Assembly (NCBI RefSeq): GCF_005765165.1
Contig: NZ_VCIW01000018.1
Span: forward strand, 109,853-173,852
Length of the DNA stretch: 64,000 nucleotides
DNA from: Paenibacillus antri
Lineage (GTDB): Bacteria; Bacillota; Bacilli; Paenibacillales; YIM-B00363
Reading direction: 5' to 3'
The position numbers and the translations under genes were made by a program. Positions 33,380 through 40,987 of the stretch are shown here, piece after piece (within the stretch, counting starts at the first letter, position 1; each line of letters starts with the position of its first letter). The notes beneath the pieces are model-generated. The model searched no databases and was not told where the DNA came from. It saw nothing but the letters and a program-made list of their open reading frames with translations.

Positions 33380-34281
33380 TGGCTCAAATCCTTTTCCCGT
33401 AAAAATGATAAGAACGTCACCGCCGAGATCGGGAGCAGATTCGACTTCGAATACGTCGCGTAAAACTGGCGTTCGAAGCGAATGCCCCGGATCGGCACGA
33501 GCCGGAGCACGCCGAGCGTCAGCTCGTGCTTCACCGACGTCTGGGATAAGAACGTAATGCCGAGCCCCGCCTCGACCGCCGACTTCACGGCGCCCGTGCT
33601 GCCGAGCTCCATGACGATCTTCATATTCTCTTCGTTAATCCCCTTGCGCGACAGTTCTTCCTCCATCACCTGCCTCGTGCCGGAGCCTCGTTCCCGTAAT
33701 ATAAATGGATGCCGCAATACATCTTCCATCGTGACGTCTTCCGACTCCGTCAGCGGATGGCCGTTCGGAACGATCAGCTTCAGCTCGTCGCTTAGCACCG
33801 GCTCCGTATGGACGTCGGGATGCACGACCTGCGCTTCGATCAAGCCGAACGTCAGCTGATGCTTCAAAATTTCCTCCAAGATTTGCGTCGAGTTCATGAC
33901 CTTCAGCTGGATCGCGATGTTCGGATACGCTTGATTGAACGGTCCGAGAAGACGCGGCAAGATGTATTCCCCGACCGTGAGACTCGCGCCGAGCAGCAGT
34001 CGTCCTTGGAGCATGTGCGTGAAGCGCGACATCGCTTGATCGGTTTCCTTAACTAAGTCTATGCTCCGCTTCGCATAAACCATGAGCGCTTTGCCCGCTT
34101 CGGTCAGTTCGATTTTTTTCGTCGAACGGACGAAGAGCTTCGTGCCGAAGTATTCCTCGAGCGCTTGAATTTGCATCGTTACCGCAGGCTGCGTCATATG
34201 CAGCGCCTGCGCCGCGGCGGAAAAACTTCCACGGTCGGCCACCGTGTAGAAAATATGCAATTGGTGGAAGTTAAGCGCCAT
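33370..34281 (-). CDS. LysR-family transcriptional regulator
   Basis: 303-residue LysR regulator with an N-terminal winged helix (FHQLHIFYTVADRGSFSAAAQALHMTQPAVTMQIQALE) and a periplasmic-binding-like effector domain from about residue 90. Sequence style resembles the CysL/YeiE group linked to sulfur or selenium metabolism, but the effector is not predictable. It is the first gene of the overlapping lysR-PHP-galU-ugd run, which is unusual because LysR genes normally diverge from their targets. The ribosome binding site (GGGGGT) is weak. Confidence 0.85.
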   Translation of the reverse strand: MALNFHQLHIFYTVADRGSFSAAAQALHMTQPAVTMQIQALEEYFGTKLFVRSTKKIELTEAGKALMVYAKRSIDLVKETDQAMSRFTHMLQGRLLLGASLTVGEYILPRLLGPFNQAYPNIAIQLKVMNSTQILEEILKHQLTFGLIEAQVVHPDVHTEPVLSDELKLIVPNGHPLTESEDVTMEDVLRHPFILRERGSGTRQVMEEELSRKGINEENMKIVMELGSTGAVKSAVEAGLGITFLSQTSVKHELTLGVLRLVPIRGIRFERQFYATYSKSNLLPISAVTFLSFLREKDLSQWL

Positions 34282-34331
34282 TGTGCGATGGACCCCCGTG
34301 CCTGAAATTCAATCATTTCCCATTATACACG

Positions 34332-34363
34332 AAAAGAGCGCGGCGTTCCTACGCCTCGCTCTT
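34332..34363 (-). terminator. Terminator after the hypothetical gene at 34385-34822
   Basis: AAGAGCG-GGCG arms pair with CGCC-CGCTCTT around a six-base loop with one internal mismatch; a short T run (TTTTCG) follows on the minus strand. Confidence 0.6.
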
Positions 34364-34384
34364 CCGCATCTCGATTCGATTCGA

Positions 34385-34822
34385 TTATCGCCGCTTCCGG
34401 CTGTTCTTGATCAAGGTCATCCGGCGCGAATGCCGCAGCCATGAATAATACGTACGCAGATCGCGGAGCTCCATCGTCTCCGACATGCGCCCGAGGAACG
34501 TCACTACGATCATCTTATGGAGCGGGTTGCCGACGAGGTCCCGATGCTTGTCGGATTGCGAAAATTCCGCCACGAATACGAGGTCGTCCTCCACCGTATA
34601 GACGTCTTGCTCGTTGCGGTAATACGATTTAACCGTGCCGTTCTTCAGGTGCTCCCAAAGAAACGCGCAGATGTCGTCGGTGCCTGTTTTTTCGGACTCG
34701 ACACGATCCAGCCAACGCGCCTTGGCATGGTTGGTGACGATGATATCCGCGACTTTTTTATCCGCCAGCTGTACGTAGAACGATTCATAGGTGCTGTAAC
34801 GATCCATCTTTTTGTCTTTCAT
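34385..34822 (-). CDS. Hypothetical protein
   Basis: Not recognised. The 145 residues are soluble and charged, with a very basic C-terminus (RHSRRMTLIKNSRKRR). VTNHAKARWLDRVESE followed by beta-rich VKSYYRNEQDVYTVEDDLVFVAEF and MIVVTFLGRM loosely recalls small RelE/DUF4258-like folds that start with a H-A-x-x-R helix, but no catalytic set is clear. GGAGGGA lies 8 nt before the ATG. It is monocistronic between lysR and ylbG, with its own terminator, and no antitoxin-sized partner is adjacent. Confidence 0.75.
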   Translation of the reverse strand: MKDKKMDRYSTYESFYVQLADKKVADIIVTNHAKARWLDRVESEKTGTDDICAFLWEHLKNGTVKSYYRNEQDVYTVEDDLVFVAEFSQSDKHRDLVGNPLHKMIVVTFLGRMSETMELRDLRTYYSWLRHSRRMTLIKNSRKRR

Positions 34823-34925
34823 CCGTCATTCCCTCCATTCCATGGGCCGCCGAGCAAATGTTAACGACGTTTATATCTTTATATTACAGTACCTTACGGG
34901 AATTTCCAGACATTTTGAAACGCAT

Positions 34926-34957
34926 AAAAAAATGCCCTCCAACGGAAAGAGGGCATT
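34926..34957 (-). terminator. ylbG terminator
   Basis: On the minus strand AATGCCCTC/GAGGGCATT closes a nine-base loop and is followed by TTTTTTA; it ends 22 nt past ylbG. Confidence 0.85.
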
Positions 34958-34978
34958 GCAAAAATTTCAAAAATATGT

Positions 34979-35242
34979 CTAGTAAGAGTAAAACCTCGTT
35001 TTATCCGGCATATTACTGTTGTATTCCGTTCGAATCTCGCTCCGGTACGACCTCTCCACTTTCTTAACGTAGGGCAGACGTTGTATACTTTTCATCGTCT
35101 CCTCCGCGCGATCGCTGTTCACGTAGATGACCGCATAGTTCATTTTGCGAGAAACATAGTGGAGCGAGCCGTATTTATCCAGGTTTCTGGCCGGTTTGGC
35201 GTCGTGGAGCCAGACGATATATCCAGTGCGTTCAGCGATCAA
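34979..35242 (-). CDS. ylbG: YlbG family protein (UPF0298)
   Basis: Small 87-residue UPF0298 protein of unknown biochemical function, usually next to ylbF in Bacilli. TGYIVWLHDAKPARNLDKYGSLHYVSRKMNYAVIYV and LPYVKKVERSYR carry the family pattern. It starts at TTG (35242) after AGAGGGA. Here ylbF is about 1.1 kb away with an asparaginase on the opposite strand between them. Only 32 bp separate this start from the asparaginase start, so the divergent promoters must be extremely compact or lie inside coding sequence. Confidence 0.88.
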   Translation of the reverse strand: MIAERTGYIVWLHDAKPARNLDKYGSLHYVSRKMNYAVIYVNSDRAEETMKSIQRLPYVKKVERSYRSEIRTEYNSNMPDKTRFYSY

Positions 35243-35274
35243 GAGGATCCCTCTTTCGTAAGGAGAATTGACGT

Positions 35275-36282
35275 ATGCATACTCAATCGATTCCGCTCGT
35301 ATCCGTCACCCGAGGCGGCCTCGTCGAATGCGTCCATCGCGGGCACGTCGCCGTCGTCGACGACGGCGGACGTCTGCTCCGGTCGGCGGGCGACCCGCGG
35401 CACCTCACGTACGCCCGCTCTTCCGCCAAGCTGCTTCAGGCGATTCCGGTCGTCGCCTCCGGCGCCGTCGACCGCTACGGGCTCGACGCCCGGGAGATCG
35501 CGCTGCTCTGCGCTTCTCACAGCGGAGAAGAAGCTCACGTCGAAGCGGTGTACCGCATTCTCGGCAAGCTCGGCATCGGCGAAGACGCGCTGCTCTGCGG
35601 CGCGCATCCGCCGTACCATAAGCCGTCCGCGAACGCGCTGCGCCGCGCGGGCGTCTCGCCGAAGGCTGTGCATAACAACTGCTCCGGCAAGCACGCCGGC
35701 ATGTTGACGCTGGCGAAGCATCTCGGCGCGACGCTGCACGACTACAAGTCGCCGGACCATCCGGTGCAGCGGGCGATGCTTGCCTCGTACGCGGCGTTCG
35801 CCGGCGTGCCCGCGGCGTCCGTCGCGCTGGGCGTCGACGGCTGCGGCGTGCCGGTGTACGGCGCGCCGCTGTCGGCGCTGGCGCTCGCGTACGCGCGGCT
35901 TGCGGCGCCGACCGGCGCCGCCCCCGAAGCGGACGCCCGCCGGACGGTCGTCGAAGCGGTACGGGCGCATCCGGAGATGCTCGCCGGCACCGACCGGTAC
36001 GACACGGCGCTCATCCGCGTCACGAACGGCCGCGTCGTCGGCAAGATGGGCGCCGAGGGCGTCTTCGCCGTCGCCGCGCCGGGCGAAGGGCTCGGCCTCG
36101 CCGTCAAGATCGAGGATGGGGCGCAGCGCGCCTTGTACCCGGCCGTCACCGAAGCGCTGCTCCAGCTCGGTTGGATCGACGCCGCGGCCGGAGCCGAGCT
36201 CGCCGAGTACCATACGCCGGCGATCCGCAACTGGGGCGGCGACGTAGTCGGCGCGGTCCTGCCGTCGTTCCGCCTCGAGTAG
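35275..36282 (+). CDS. L-asparaginase II family protein (Rhizobium etli ReAV-type)
   Basis: Asparaginase of the family unrelated to E. coli AnsA/AnsB, with a serine-lysine catalytic arrangement. The 335 residues include ARSSAKLLQ (Ser-x-x-Lys), CASHSGEEAH, NNCSGKHAGML and VDGCGVPVYG, the four signature blocks including the zinc-site cysteines. It follows AAGGAG. No transporter or regulator is nearby, and it interrupts the ylbG-ylbF pair on the opposite strand, suggesting insertion. Its GC-rich codon use looks like the neighbours. Confidence 0.9.
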   Translation: MHTQSIPLVSVTRGGLVECVHRGHVAVVDDGGRLLRSAGDPRHLTYARSSAKLLQAIPVVASGAVDRYGLDAREIALLCASHSGEEAHVEAVYRILGKLGIGEDALLCGAHPPYHKPSANALRRAGVSPKAVHNNCSGKHAGMLTLAKHLGATLHDYKSPDHPVQRAMLASYAAFAGVPAASVALGVDGCGVPVYGAPLSALALAYARLAAPTGAAPEADARRTVVEAVRAHPEMLAGTDRYDTALIRVTNGRVVGKMGAEGVFAVAAPGEGLGLAVKIEDGAQRALYPAVTEALLQLGWIDAAAGAELAEYHTPAIRNWGGDVVGAVLPSFRLE

Positions 36283-36306
36283 GCAAGCTCCCCGCTATGT
36301 AGACGG

Positions 36307-36334
36307 GCGCCTCAAGCAAGTGGCTTGGGGCGCC
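36307..36334. terminator. Stem-loop between the asparaginase gene and ylbF
   Basis: GCGCCTCAAGC and GCTTGGGGCGC form an 11-bp stem with one G-U pair and a five-base loop between convergent genes. The T run is weak. Confidence 0.55.
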
Positions 36335-36367
36335 TTCCGTCGTTAGGTTCGGACCTCCGGAGCGACC

Positions 36368-36811
36368 TTACCCGCAGCCGCAGCTGCCGCCCGAACCGCA
36401 GCTCCCGCCGTGCTTCGGGAGCGGGTCGTTGCTCGGCACCTTGATCGACTCCGACACGGCGTGCGCGATGACGACGGAGACGTCGTACAACAGCGTGTCG
36501 AGCGCTTTCTCGGCGCGCTTGAACTCCCGCGCCGACTCGATTCCCTCCATCTCGGCCTCCACCGCTTTCACCGCGTCGAGCGCCTCGTGGTAGTTCGGAT
36601 GATAATGTCCGAACCGCTCGCATTCCTCGAACCGTTCCTTGGCCTTAGACATCTTCCGAAGCAGCGCCTTCACTTCGGGATCTTGCTCCATGCGTTCTTT
36701 CCAATATAGAAAATCGGCCATCTCCTTCGAACGCAGCATCGCGTCCGACAGATCGCACGTCTTCGACAGCAGCAAGGAAAAATCCAGTGCCTCGCGTTCC
36801 GTCACACTCAC
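36368..36811 (-). CDS. ylbF: YlbF, subunit of the YlbF-YmcA-YaaT RNase Y regulator complex
   Basis: In B. subtilis this helical protein forms a complex with YmcA and YaaT that directs RNase Y and promotes biofilm, competence and sporulation; the complex carries Fe-S clusters. The 147 residues have the Com_YlbF helical domain (ALLRKMSKAKERFEE, FGHYHPNYHEALDAVKAVEAEM). The C-terminal tail GGSCGSGGSCGCG has three cysteines that suit cluster binding. It is separated from ylbG by the asparaginase gene. Confidence 0.9.
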   Translation of the reverse strand: MSVTEREALDFSLLLSKTCDLSDAMLRSKEMADFLYWKERMEQDPEVKALLRKMSKAKERFEECERFGHYHPNYHEALDAVKAVEAEMEGIESAREFKRAEKALDTLLYDVSVVIAHAVSESIKVPSNDPLPKHGGSCGSGGSCGCG

Positions 36812-36880
36812 GGATTTCCACCTCGTCTATATTCGTTTGATATATACGAGTTCTATCATAACATGAACCCGCGCCGCGGA

Positions 36881-38680
36881 CTAGGCTTGTTCGGGAACGA
36901 GCAGCTGCGCTTCGCCGCAGGCGGACGACGCGACGGTCGCCTCCTCGCCGTCGATGTACCCCTGCACGATCCAATCGGCCCCTACGGGCGTCACCCGCTT
37001 CGGCACGAGCTCGACCTCCCGTCCGTCCATGACGAGTCGGACCGACGTTCGCGCATCGATCGCCGTCTCCATCAGATCGCGGACGGTAGAGGCGTGGTAC
37101 TTCCGCATCGATCGCAGCCACGCCTGCGGCGCGGCGGACAGCCGTTCGCGAAGCGGCTTCGTGCCCGAGGGCGCCGGATCGAGCGGGAACAGCGCGGCGT
37201 TGCGGCGCGAATGGACGATGCCGCCGGCGCTCGCGGCCGGCGCGGCCGCGCGCCCTCGAGCCGGCGCTTCGCCGGCGTCCTCGGCGCTCGATGCCGCCTC
37301 AGCGGCGGGGCCGCCCGCGCGAAGCGAGAAGCCTTGCCGCTTCAGCGCGTCGGCGAGCGTCTTCGTCATCGAGCGGCGCACGATGAAATCCAGCTCCCCG
37401 ATGTGCGCGACGAAGCATTCGGACAGCGACGGCTCGCTCTTCAGGTACGCGGCGTCCTCCGCGTTGCGGCACCGCAGCAGCGTCACGTCCTCGAGCGTCA
37501 GCGCGCCGTACGCGGCGCTCCATTGGCGCAGCGCCGCTTCCACGGGCTCCGGCACGCCGTACCGGGCGCCGCTCCGGACGACCTCGAGCAGCGCTTCGGC
37601 GTCGCGGCCGGAGCCGAGCGCCCGCTCCCAGCTCGCCTTCGTGATGCGGTATCGATCGACCGCGTCGCCCCCGGCGTACTCCGCGCAAGCTTCCAACTCC
37701 CAACGGGCTCGGAACGGCGCCGTCGGCGGCACGATCAACTCGAAGTCCGGCTGCGCGTACCAGCCCGTCTCCTCTTCGTCGACGTCGAGCGGCGCCGTCA
37801 TTCTCGCGGCGAGTCCCTCGCTCGTACTGCCGAGCTCCGCGAACCCGAAGGCGGCGAGCGGCCGCAGCCAATAGCGGGACAACGCTTCGCGCGCCTCGTC
37901 CTCCGTTCGTCCGCCCGTCGGCACGCCGGCCGCGAGCAAACCGTCGGCCACGCGGTCGACCGCGTACCAGCGGCCAGGGGTCATGCGACGGAGCGCCGCC
38001 CCGCCGTGCTGCAGCCAGACGTCGGTCGGCGTATAGACGTCCCACCACAGCGCCCGGAGCTCGCCCTCGATGTCCGGCAGCGGCTTCGCCAGCCACGCGT
38101 CGACGCGTTCCCGGTCGAGCTCCAACGCCGAAGCTCCGTTCCGGACGAGCCCGAGGCGAAGCGCGGCGTCGTACAGCACCGCAAGCGGCTTGCCGAGCTT
38201 ATCCTGATGCAAATACGCGATGTCGAGACCTGCGAGCGCTTCCTCGGCGACGTCGATCCGAGACGCGAGACGCATCGCGTCCTTCTTCGCGAACGTGCCC
38301 TTCTGCGTCAGGCCGATCCCGACGTTCGCGACGTCCGCGAGGAAGAAGAGCAGCAGCTTCGCGAAGCCCGCCTTCGGCTCGTAATTCGGCTCGACCGCGG
38401 CGTCGTCGAGTTGGCACGGTTCGCCGACGGCCGGCAAGTAATAGCCCTGCCAATCCGCGAACAGCCCCGGGGCGAGCGCGTGAATCGTCTCCCCCCATGC
38501 CTTCCGGCGCGTCTCGACGATGCCGCGCGCGCGAAGCCGCTCGAGGCCGAGCTCGGCCTCGAAGCCCGACACGCGCCCCGGGAAGGCGCGCTCGAGCGCT
38601 TCCGCGCCGAACGGCTCCTCCCCGAACCGCAGCACGATCATCTCCAGCGTCTTACGCTCGACGGTCGTCAATTCGTTCAT
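36881..38680 (-). CDS. Helicase-associated domain protein (XPB N-terminal/Helicase_C_3-like), partner of XPB
   Basis: 599-residue protein without Walker motifs, resembling the helicase-associated (XPB/Ssl2 N-terminal, Helicase_C_3) family. The N-terminus TTVERKTLEMIVLRF looks like a winged helix. The middle includes GWYAQPDFELIVPP and FRARWELEACAEY, and DRYRITKASWERAL is the most typical block. A low-complexity Ala-rich linker occupies about residues 455-490, and a C-terminal WYL-like strand set (RLVMDGREVELVPKRV) follows. Its ATG overlaps the XPB stop by four bases, so the two are co-translated. It probably works with XPB on DNA; the precise role is unknown. Confidence 0.82.
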   Translation of the reverse strand: MNELTTVERKTLEMIVLRFGEEPFGAEALERAFPGRVSGFEAELGLERLRARGIVETRRKAWGETIHALAPGLFADWQGYYLPAVGEPCQLDDAAVEPNYEPKAGFAKLLLFFLADVANVGIGLTQKGTFAKKDAMRLASRIDVAEEALAGLDIAYLHQDKLGKPLAVLYDAALRLGLVRNGASALELDRERVDAWLAKPLPDIEGELRALWWDVYTPTDVWLQHGGAALRRMTPGRWYAVDRVADGLLAAGVPTGGRTEDEAREALSRYWLRPLAAFGFAELGSTSEGLAARMTAPLDVDEEETGWYAQPDFELIVPPTAPFRARWELEACAEYAGGDAVDRYRITKASWERALGSGRDAEALLEVVRSGARYGVPEPVEAALRQWSAAYGALTLEDVTLLRCRNAEDAAYLKSEPSLSECFVAHIGELDFIVRRSMTKTLADALKRQGFSLRAGGPAAEAASSAEDAGEAPARGRAAAPAASAGGIVHSRRNAALFPLDPAPSGTKPLRERLSAAPQAWLRSMRKYHASTVRDLMETAIDARTSVRLVMDGREVELVPKRVTPVGADWIVQGYIDGEEATVASSACGEAQLLVPEQA

Positions 38681-40401
38681 CCCGCTTGCTCTCCTTCCTC
38701 CGGCGTCGCGCTCAAGCCGTCCGCCCGCCGTTCGTCCCAGCCGACGCTGCGGTACCGATAGCCTTGCTCGACTAAGAACATCTGCCGTTTCATCGCGAAC
38801 TCCAGCTCCTTCGTCCCTTCGGAGACGAGCGCGTAGAAGTGCGCCTCGTTATTCCCTTCCTTCGGCCGAAGCACTCGCCCGAGCCGCTGCGCCTCTTCCT
38901 GCCGGGAGCCGAAGCTGCCCGACACCTGAATCGCGACGGCCGCATCCGGCAAGTCGACCGCGAAATTCGCGACCTTGGACACGATCAGCACGCCGATCTC
39001 GCCCTTGCGGAACGCCGCGTACAGCCGTTCCCGTTCCGCGTTCGGCGTCTCGCCCGTCACGACCGGGCAGCCCAGCTCTTCCGACAGCGCGCCGAGCTGA
39101 TCCAAATATTGCCCGATCACGAGCGTCGGGTTGCCCCGATGCTCGTCCAGCAGCTGCCGCGCGACGTCCAGCTTGGCGGGATTCTCCCCGGCGATGCGAT
39201 GCTGCTCCCGCGCGCCGCTCTTCCGGTACGCCTCCAGCGTTTCGCCGCTCATCGGCACGCGCACCTCGGTGCAGTCGACCGTCGCGATCCACCCCTGCGC
39301 CTCGAGCCGCTTCCACGGCACCTCGTAGCGCTTCGGGCCGACCAAGGAGAAGACGTCCTCCTCGCGTCCGTCCTCCCGCACGAGCGTCGCCGTGAGGCCG
39401 AGACGCCGCGTCGCCTGGATGTCCGCGGTCGCGCGGAACACCGGCGCGGGCAGCAGATGCACCTCGTCGTAGACGATGAGTCCCCACGACCGTTCGCCGA
39501 ACAGCTTCATGTGCGAAAATTCCCCGTCCTTCGATTTGCGGTGCGTCAGCATCTGGTACGTCGCGATCGTAATCGGCCGCACTTCCTTGCGGTCGGCGCC
39601 GTATTCGCCGATGTCGTCCTCCGTCAGCGTCGTCTTGTCGAGCAGCTCTTGGCGCCACTGCTTGACCGACGTCGAGTTCGTCGTCAGGATCAGCGTCGCC
39701 CGTCCGAGCTTCGCCATCGCGCCGATGCCGATCACCGTCTTGCCCGCCCCGCACGGCAGCACGAGCACGCCGCTGCCGCCCGCCGCCGCGCCGCCGCGGT
39801 AGAACGCCTCGACCGCCTCCTCTTGATAATCCCGCAGGCCGAACGGCTTGCCCGAGGCGCGAAGCGACGGCCGCAGCGCGATCGGCACCGGCTCGCCGTC
39901 TTGATAGCCGGCGACGTCGACGACCGGATACCCGAGCCGCATGAGCTCCTGCTTGACCGAGCCCCGCTCGGTCAGCCGCACGGCGATCGTGTGGCGGTGA
40001 TCCATCGGGCTCGGCTCCCAGTACGACCGCAGCGAATCGTAGGCGGATATCGCCTTGAGCACCTCCGGATCGTCGCAGCGCAGCATCAGCTGCTTCCCTT
40101 CCCGCTCGATCCGGACGAGTCCGTACCGGTTGACGTACGCCCGAATATCTTTGACCACGGCGGCCGGAACGCCGAACTTCGCGTACGCGGTCAGCGTCTC
40201 GACGATGCTCTCCGCCGTCGCGCCGGCCGACGCCGCGTTCCAGAGCGACAGCGGCGTAATCCGATACGTATGTAACCCGTCCGGGCTTTTGCGAAGGTCG
40301 GCGAACGAAGACAGCTTCGGGCGAACCTCGTCGGCCTTCGGATGTCTGGTTTCGAGCAGCACGGTGAAATCGCTCTGCACGATGATCGGTTTATCCTTCA
40401 T
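38677..40401 (-). CDS. XPB/Rad25-type DNA helicase
   Basis: Bacterial homologue of the repair and transcription helicase XPB, 574 residues. An N-terminal domain (about 1-180, DFTVLLETRHP onward) precedes the SF2 core: Walker A LPCGAGKTVIG (215-225), DEVH box YDEVHLLPA (312-315), and LTATLVREDG with the XPB-specific RED motif (342-344). Lobe 2 has GSFGSRQEEAQRLGRVLRPK. The ATG at 40401 follows AAGGAGGG. The preceding gene's terminator isolates it, so XPB plus its partner form a two-gene unit. Confidence 0.93.
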   Translation of the reverse strand: MKDKPIIVQSDFTVLLETRHPKADEVRPKLSSFADLRKSPDGLHTYRITPLSLWNAASAGATAESIVETLTAYAKFGVPAAVVKDIRAYVNRYGLVRIEREGKQLMLRCDDPEVLKAISAYDSLRSYWEPSPMDHRHTIAVRLTERGSVKQELMRLGYPVVDVAGYQDGEPVPIALRPSLRASGKPFGLRDYQEEAVEAFYRGGAAAGGSGVLVLPCGAGKTVIGIGAMAKLGRATLILTTNSTSVKQWRQELLDKTTLTEDDIGEYGADRKEVRPITIATYQMLTHRKSKDGEFSHMKLFGERSWGLIVYDEVHLLPAPVFRATADIQATRRLGLTATLVREDGREEDVFSLVGPKRYEVPWKRLEAQGWIATVDCTEVRVPMSGETLEAYRKSGAREQHRIAGENPAKLDVARQLLDEHRGNPTLVIGQYLDQLGALSEELGCPVVTGETPNAERERLYAAFRKGEIGVLIVSKVANFAVDLPDAAVAIQVSGSFGSRQEEAQRLGRVLRPKEGNNEAHFYALVSEGTKELEFAMKRQMFLVEQGYRYRSVGWDERRADGLSATPEEGEQAG

Positions 40402-40433
40402 GAAGCGCCCTCCTTCCGACGGGAACGAATAGC

Positions 40434-40462
40434 AAAAAATCCGTTTTCCCGAAGGAAAACGG
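40434..40462 (-). terminator. Terminator after the CBS protein gene
   Basis: On the minus strand CCGTTTTCC-TTCG-GGAAAACGG forms a perfect 9-bp stem with a TTCG tetraloop, followed by ATTTTTT. Confidence 0.92.
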
Positions 40463-40481
40463 AGCCGCAACGTATCCGCAT

Positions 40482-40940
40482 CTAATTTACGCCGATCGTT
40501 TGCTTGTGTTTTTCGGAAATTTCGCTGAGCGCGTGTCCCGCTTCTTCCTCCAGCTTGGAATTGACGGCGAGGTCCCCGATCGCCACGACGCCGATCAATT
40601 GGTTGTTTTCGACGACCGGCAGGCGGCGGATTTGGTTTTTCGCCATCAGCTTGGCCGCTTCGTCGACCGTCATGGTCGGCGGCACCGAGATGACGATCTG
40701 ATCGCTCATGACTTCCTTCACTTCCGTAGACCCGGAGTGCTTCTCCGCATAGCCGCGCACGACCAAGTCGCGGTCGGTCACGACGCCGACGAGCTGCTTG
40801 CCTTCCACGACCGGAATGAAGCCGATGTCGTGCTGTTTCATTTTCAACGCGATTTCGTAAATGTTATCCTTCAAGGTGACCGTGACGATTTCGGTTTCCA
40901 TAATATCTTTGACGGTTTTCAATGTCGTTGTAGAGCTCAT
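40482..40940 (-). CDS. Tandem CBS-domain protein
   Basis: 152-residue protein made of two CBS motifs (about 10-65 and 73-128: VKDIMETEIVTVTLKDNIYEIALKM and VKEVMSDQIVISVPPTMTVDEAAKLM), each with a GVVTDRDLV/GVVAIGDLA end. Such pairs bind adenine nucleotides and sense energy or c-di-AMP, but the ligand cannot be told. Two in-frame ATGs exist; the one at 40940 has AGGAGGG six bases upstream, whereas that site abuts the ATG at 40946. Related stand-alone proteins in Bacilli (YhcV, YkuL) are stress-linked. Confidence 0.88.
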   Translation of the reverse strand: MSSTTTLKTVKDIMETEIVTVTLKDNIYEIALKMKQHDIGFIPVVEGKQLVGVVTDRDLVVRGYAEKHSGSTEVKEVMSDQIVISVPPTMTVDEAAKLMAKNQIRRLPVVENNQLIGVVAIGDLAVNSKLEEEAGHALSEISEKHKQTIGVN

Positions 40941-40987
40941 GGTCATCCCTCCTCCCCCATAGCGTATCCGGGCGGAGGAGAAACCAT

